Part shown: piece by piece, positions 60,244 through 64,000 of the stretch
Position numbering within the stretch: position 1 is the first letter of the stretch
Layout: each line of letters opens with the position of its first letter
Assembly (NCBI RefSeq): GCF_005222225.1
Contig: NZ_CP036536.1
Coordinates: 1,760,001-1,824,000, forward strand
Length of the DNA: 64,000 nucleotides
Source: Salinimonas lutimaris
Lineage (GTDB): Bacteria; Pseudomonadota; Gammaproteobacteria; Enterobacterales; Alteromonadaceae
Reading direction: 5' to 3'
Notes under the pieces: generated by a model
Database searches by the model: none
The model's input: only the letters and a program-made list of their open reading frames with translations
What the model was told of the DNA's origin: nothing
Program-made: the position numbers and the translations under genes

Positions 60244-61241
60244 ATGATTCAATCAACACAAGCATGCAGGCAGTGGTGTGTCACGAATTTGGACCGGTCA
60301 GTGACTTACGTGTAGAGCAGGTCAATGTACCAGAGCCCAAAGATAATGAAGTGCTCATTCAGGTTGAGGCCTGTGGCGTTAACTTTCCTGACGCGCTGTT
60401 GGTGCAGGGTTTATATCAGGTTAAGCCGGAGCGGCCGTTTATACCTGGTGTTGAGGTAGCCGGTACGGTGGTCAAAACAGGCGCTAATGTGTCGCACATC
60501 AACGTAGGCCAGCGTGTCGCAGCGGTGAGTCAGTTGGGTGGCTATGCTGCGTATGTGGCTATTGCAGCAGGCCAGGTCATGCCGATACCAGATTTTTTAC
60601 CCAGCCCTGAAGCTGCCGGCCTTATTACTGCACATGCAACTGCTCACCATGCACTGAAACAACGTGCATCCCTGAAGCCCGGCGAAACGCTGGTGGTCAC
60701 CGGGGCGGCTGGCGGAACCGGTCTGGCTGCTGTTCAGATAGGTAAAGCCATGGGCGCCAGGGTGATTGCGGTGTGTTCCAGTGAAGAAAAGCTGGAACTG
60801 GCCCGTGCAAATGGCGCCGATGAACTGGTTAACTATGCTCAGGGTGATCTTAAAGAAGCAATTAATACCCTAACCGAGGGTAAAGGTGCTGATGTGGTTT
60901 ATGAGTGTGTAGGCGGAGATACATTCAACACTCTGAGTCGCTGCATGGCATGGGAAGGCCGTTTACTGGTAGTGGGTTTTGCCAGTGGCAGCATTCCGTC
61001 GTTACCGGTGAATTTAACCTTGGTTAAAGGCTATGCGGTGGTGGGAGTTTTCTGGGGTGTGTTTACGCAGAAACAGCCAAAAGTCTTTATAGAAAATATG
61101 CAGGAATTAATTGCCTGGTATGCGCAAAAGAAAGTGAAAGTTGTCATCGATGATACCCTTCCGCTTACCGCTGTAAGCGATGCACTGCAAAAACTGACTG
61201 ACCGTCAGGTTAAAGGCAAGCTTATTCTTACCCCCTGGTAA
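60240..61241 (+). CDS. NADPH:quinone oxidoreductase-like MDR enzyme
   Basis: 333-residue zinc-free MDR-superfamily oxidoreductase, cytoplasmic. GroES-like fold start, IPGVEVAGTVVKTG, and the nucleotide-binding loop TGAAGGTGLAAVQIGKAMGA; GADVVYECVGGDTFN and a C-terminal VKGKLILTPW follow. The structural-zinc cysteines of alcohol dehydrogenases are absent. ATGA overlap with the kinase gene places it in the same pathway, perhaps reducing an enoyl or keto intermediate. Exact substrate unknown. Confidence 0.88.
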   Translation: MNDSINTSMQAVVCHEFGPVSDLRVEQVNVPEPKDNEVLIQVEACGVNFPDALLVQGLYQVKPERPFIPGVEVAGTVVKTGANVSHINVGQRVAAVSQLGGYAAYVAIAAGQVMPIPDFLPSPEAAGLITAHATAHHALKQRASLKPGETLVVTGAAGGTGLAAVQIGKAMGARVIAVCSSEEKLELARANGADELVNYAQGDLKEAINTLTEGKGADVVYECVGGDTFNTLSRCMAWEGRLLVVGFASGSIPSLPVNLTLVKGYAVVGVFWGVFTQKQPKVFIENMQELIAWYAQKKVKVVIDDTLPLTAVSDALQKLTDRQVKGKLILTPW

Positions 61242-61260
61242 CGTTTTATTTACCGCAATA

Positions 61261-61285
61261 AAAAACGGCTCCTTGCGGAGCCGTT
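61261..61285 (-). terminator. hairpin terminator in the 61242-61539 gap
   Basis: AACGGCTCC (61264-61272) pairs with GGAGCCGTT (61277-61285). The A-run on its left gives a U-tract on the minus strand; on plus it follows the 61241 stop by 22 bases without a T-run. It may serve both transcripts. The rest of the roughly 300-base gap shows nothing I can name. Confidence 0.6.
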
Positions 61286-61539
61286 CGGAGTGCAGAGTGA
61301 CCTCTGCTACCATGTTGAAGCGGATGCTCTATCTGGCAATTCGTTATAATTATGGTGCTGACCAAAAACAGACAGCAATACTTTGGAAAATGGCACAATA
61401 CAAATGGTCAGCAAGGGAGACATTTCTTAACTAACCCTTTGTAATTGCTTGAACTTATTAAAGTCTTTTTCATAGTCTTTGGGAAGTGTTCAGGTCATAC
61501 AAAGGTATAACCTAAAATACAGCTAAGACTAATAAAGTG

Positions 61540-62307
61540 CTACCAGGCACTCATGCCACCATCAATAGCAATAGCCTGACCATTCATAAATGAGTTTCCG
61601 GGCGATAATAGAAGCACCATTGCATTAACGACCTCCTGAGGTTCTGCCATGCGCTTCATGGGGCTGCCAATGGCCAGTTTGGTGCGGCTTTCTTCTGAAG
61701 TAAAGCCACCCAGATTCAATAAGTTAGTCGGACTGAAGAAAGGACAAATCGCATTCACCCGGACATTCTTACGCCCATATTCAACGGCTGCGGTTTTTGT
61801 CATGCCAGTCACCGCATGTTTTGCTGCGGCGTAAGGCGCTGCCAGTGGTGCACCGCCCAGGCCAGCCATTGAGCTGACATTCAGTACATGCCCTTTACCA
61901 TTGGCCAGCATCGCTGGAATCTGATGTTTCATGCCAAACAGTACGCCTTTAAGATTCACACTAAGCTGTCGGTCAATGGTTTCTTCATCCATAGTGTGCA
62001 GGGCGCCGGGCTGGTGTGCAATTCCGGCGTTATTTACCGCAATATCCAGCTGCCCGTAGCTTTCCAAGGCTAGCCTGACCAATGCTTCACTGCTACTTTC
62101 TTTTGCCACATCAGCCGCCATGCTTACCACATCTCCTCCGGCGTCGCGGATATCTTTCACTGCCGTGGCCAGCTTTTGTTCATTAATATCTGAAAGCACC
62201 AGACGGCAACCACGGTAGGCCAGGGCATCAGCCAGTAAACGTCCGAAACCATCCGCCGCACCAGTGATAATGGCGACCTGACCTTGGAAATTGAGCAACG
62301 TATCCAT
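61540..62307 (-). CDS. short-chain dehydrogenase/reductase
   Basis: 255-residue SDR. NAD(P) loop TGAADGFG (15-22), NNAG (about 92-95), catalytic Ser (145/146) and YxxxK (Tyr159, Lys163), with a normal C-terminal GQAIAIDGGMSAW. ATG 62307 is preferred to the ATG three codons upstream because AAGGA is correctly spaced only for it. Located between the kinase/dehydrogenase cluster and a second acyl-CoA dehydrogenase, it may be the hydroxy/keto step, as LvaD is in levulinate catabolism. The substrate is not predictable from sequence. Confidence 0.9.
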   Translation of the reverse strand: MDTLLNFQGQVAIITGAADGFGRLLADALAYRGCRLVLSDINEQKLATAVKDIRDAGGDVVSMAADVAKESSSEALVRLALESYGQLDIAVNNAGIAHQPGALHTMDEETIDRQLSVNLKGVLFGMKHQIPAMLANGKGHVLNVSSMAGLGGAPLAAPYAAAKHAVTGMTKTAAVEYGRKNVRVNAICPFFSPTNLLNLGGFTSEESRTKLAIGSPMKRMAEPQEVVNAMVLLLSPGNSFMNGQAIAIDGGMSAW

Positions 62308-62342
62308 AACGGGCATCCTTAAATTTGTAGGTTTATTATCAG

Positions 62343-62386
62343 GTCACTATTTTTGGCAGGCTGGCGTGCCAGCAAAAAATAGTGAC
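62343..62386. repeat. 12-bp inverted repeat in the divergent promoter region
   Basis: GTCACTATTTTT (62343-62354) is perfectly complementary to AAAAATAGTGAC (62375-62386), with an inner TGGCA/TGCCA pairing. It lies just upstream of the SDR gene on the minus strand and could be an operator, cruciform or transcript-end structure. Confidence 0.6.
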
Positions 62387-62404
62387 TGTCCTGCTATTTA
62401 TATT

Positions 62405-62445
62405 TGAGTATTCAGCATACCGCTTACGCGGCAAATGAGTATTCA
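62405..62445. promoter_or_regulatory. direct repeats TGAGTATTCA
   Basis: TGAGTATTCA occurs at 62405-62414 and again at 62436-62445, 31 bases (about three helical turns) apart. Between them is CCGC-TTAC-GCGG (62420-62431). The spacing on one DNA face suggests binding by a regulator of the divergent SDR and acyl-CoA dehydrogenase genes. Confidence 0.45.
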
Positions 62446-62524
62446 AGTTAGTGATAGTTGGCTATCAACCCAATCAACTTGGCAGCAAGGGGTGGGTTAA
62501 CTAGTATCAGAAACATTAAAGAGG

Positions 62525-62541
62525 ATCTTGTCAGACCAGTC
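62525..62541 (+). promoter_or_regulatory. FadR-like operator candidate
   Basis: ATCTTGTCAGACCAGTC resembles the E. coli fadBA operator ATCTGGTACGACCAGAT at 12 of 17 positions, with the right half GACCAG intact. It ends 20 bases before ATG 62562, where a bound repressor would block the acyl-CoA dehydrogenase gene. Whether this organism has FadR cannot be seen here. Confidence 0.35.
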
Positions 62542-62561
62542 ATATTAATAAGGCAAAAACT

Positions 62562-64000
62562 ATGGAAAATTATAAATCTCCTCAACGTGACGCCCAGTTC
62601 GTTGCCTATGAACTGTTAGGTTTCCAGAAACATTATGAATCGCTGGGTTACGGTGATGTGTCAGAAGATTTGGTTAAGGCCATTCATACTGAGGCGGCGA
62701 AGTTTGCTGATAATGTACTTGCACCGATTAATCAGAGCGGCGATCAACAAGGCTGTCGGTGGGATCAGGGAACGGTGACCACACCCGACGGCTTTAAAGA
62801 AGCCTATCAGCAGTATATAGAAGGAGGCTGGCCAGGCATGTCGCATCCTGAAGAATGGGGCGGGCAGGGGCTGCCGTATTCTCTGTCAACCGCCATTGCG
62901 GAATATTTTTCTGGCGCCAATCATTCCTGGGCTATGTATCCTGGCCTGAGTCAGGGCTGTATTTCGACAATTCTTGCCCATGGTACCGACGAACAAAAAG
63001 CCCGGTTCCTACCCAAACTGGTTTCCGGTGAGTGGGCCGGTACAATGTGTTTAACAGAAGCGCATTGTGGCTCTGATCTTGGATTGCTGCGCTGCAAAGC
63101 CGATCCCAATGAGGATGGCTCCTATTCAATCAGTGGTACAAAGATCTTTATCTCTGCCGGCGAACACGATTTTACCGACAATATTGTACACATTGTGCTG
63201 GCCAGATTGCCTGATGCGCCAGAAGGCACAAAAGGTATTTCTTTGTTTATCGTGCCCAAGATGAATGTGAGTGAGGACGGTGAGGTAGCTGATCGTAACC
63301 AGGTTCAGTGTGGCAGCATTGAACATAAAATGGGAATCAATGGCAGCGCGACCTGCGTGATTAACTTTGATGGTGCAAAAGGCTATTTGATTGGACAGGC
63401 AAACCGTGGCCTTAACTGTATGTTTACCTTTATGAATGTGGCGAGGATTGGTACGGGCCTGGAAGGCATGGCATCCAGTGAAGCAGCTTTGCAGGGAGCG
63501 CTGGCCTATGCAAAAGACCGTGTACAGTTTCGTTCTGCCACTCAGCGTGACGGTACTGCACCTGCTGATCCGATTATCGTGCATCCGGATGTACGTCGTA
63601 TGTTACTGACGCAAAAAGCCTTTGCCGAAGGCGGTCGCGCTCTGGCGTATTACTGTATGCAGCAGGTAGATATTTCGCAGGCTAACAAAGACAGTAGTGA
63701 TGTTCAGCTTGCGGAAGCCCGGCTAGCGCTGCTAACGCCTATTTTAAAGGCGTTTTTAACTGAAACTGCTCAGGAGTCCACATATTATGGCGTGCAGGTA
63801 TATGGTGGCCACGGCTTTGTGAAAGAATGGGGAATGGAGCAGCTGGCCAGGGATACTCGCATCTGCTCCTTGTACGAAGGTACCACCGGTATTCAGTCAC
63901 TGGACTTACTGGGAAGAAAAGTACTGGGTTCAAAGGGCGAGCTGCTTAAGATCTTCCTGCAGGATGTGGGCGCCTACTGCCAGTCTATGGATGCAGATGA
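62562..64000 (+). CDS. acyl-CoA dehydrogenase, 3' truncated by the window
   Basis: An open frame from ATG 62562 (AAGG eight bases before) to the window end, at least 479 residues of an expected 590-600. It belongs to the large type with an extra C-terminal domain (FadE5/DmdC-like). Seen: an N-terminal helical domain (FVAYELLGF), WGGQGLPYSLSTAIAEYF, CLTEAHCGSDLGLL (flavin contact), ISGTKIFISAGEHDF and QVYGGHGFVKEWGMEQLARD with the catalytic Glu. It oxidises an acyl-CoA to an enoyl-CoA with FAD; chain length is unknown, and DmdC-type sulfur substrates are possible. Divergent from the SDR gene, with operator-like repeats between. Confidence 0.92.
   Translation, partial: MENYKSPQRDAQFVAYELLGFQKHYESLGYGDVSEDLVKAIHTEAAKFADNVLAPINQSGDQQGCRWDQGTVTTPDGFKEAYQQYIEGGWPGMSHPEEWGGQGLPYSLSTAIAEYFSGANHSWAMYPGLSQGCISTILAHGTDEQKARFLPKLVSGEWAGTMCLTEAHCGSDLGLLRCKADPNEDGSYSISGTKIFISAGEHDFTDNIVHIVLARLPDAPEGTKGISLFIVPKMNVSEDGEVADRNQVQCGSIEHKMGINGSATCVINFDGAKGYLIGQANRGLNCMFTFMNVARIGTGLEGMASSEAALQGALAYAKDRVQFRSATQRDGTAPADPIIVHPDVRRMLLTQKAFAEGGRALAYYCMQQVDISQANKDSSDVQLAEARLALLTPILKAFLTETAQESTYYGVQVYGGHGFVKEWGMEQLARDTRICSLYEGTTGIQSLDLLGRKVLGSKGELLKIFLQDVGAYCQSMDAD

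Noticed and set aside
1..64000. CRISPR array, rRNA, tRNA, prophage or integrase
   Set aside because: I looked for regular repeats, cloverleaf-like ends, CCA tails and phage genes and saw none that hold up.

Overview
The window reads as a contiguous piece of a gammaproteobacterial chromosome, most likely from the Alteromonadales (Alteromonas/Salinimonas-like). This is inferred from the complete recC-recB-recD block, a RecJ-unrelated RNase J-like protein, the maoP/hdfR pair, S46 and DUF4953-type exported peptidases, a TonB receptor and the style of the RAYT transposase. I see no rRNA, tRNA, CRISPR array, prophage or complete IS element. The first gene (RND permease) is cut at its 5' end and the last (acyl-CoA dehydrogenase) at its 3' end.

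Layout. 1-2343: RND/MMPL exporter. 2731-6903: small envelope and stress genes, mostly on the minus strand (DUF1328 membrane protein, small lipoproteins, PA2169-type four-helix bundle, and a YqjK/YqjE/YqjD-like set), interrupted by yfbR on plus. 7072-12687: a five-gene minus-strand signalling operon. Its order is sigma-54 activator/response regulator, a 74-residue protein that looks like a lone histidine-phosphotransfer (DHp) domain, a CHASE3 kinase, an Rcp1-type receiver, and a REC-kinase-REC-REC hybrid. 12952-13557: exoD-family gene behind a near-perfect sigma-54 -24/-12 element, then a membrane EAL protein with a degenerate GGDEF. 15663-22719: housekeeping and regulators (LysR, rhodanese, ArsR, fumC, PRC-barrel, maoP, hdfR, DUF2750, DUF2789). 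22897-26608: S46 dipeptidyl peptidase and an RNase J-like hydrolase whose start appears to be AUC. 27503-30204: IorAB-like molybdenum hydroxylase. 30430-33276: acyl-CoA synthetase, a Cys-rich exported protein and a dimeric dUTPase. 33277-33722: intergenic region with a palindrome and a strong terminator (candidate sRNA). 33723-42587: recCBD. 42627-44225: RAYT transposase and an unknown gene bracketed by inverted REP-like hairpins. 44395-46776: exported zinc protease. 46821-53046: molybdenum cofactor and molybdate uptake genes (moeB, moaBCDE, modABC). 53047-54417: hemN with an FNR-like box. 54523-57057: TonB receptor. 57293-64000: fatty or hydroxy-acid catabolism genes (ACAD11-like dehydrogenase, APH-type kinase, quinone oxidoreductase, SDR, second acyl-CoA dehydrogenase).

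How the parts fit. The most interesting proposal is that the signalling operon controls neighbouring stress and envelope genes through sigma-54: exoD and the DUF1328 gene carry good -24/-12 elements and the PA2169-type gene a weaker one. The molybdate/Moco genes would supply cofactor to enzymes such as the IorAB-like hydroxylase. The ACAD11-like dehydrogenase translationally coupled to an APH-type kinase matches the chemistry known for 4-hydroxyacyl-CoA breakdown (LvaA/LvaC, ACAD10/11). All function calls are from reading sequence by eye; no database search was run.
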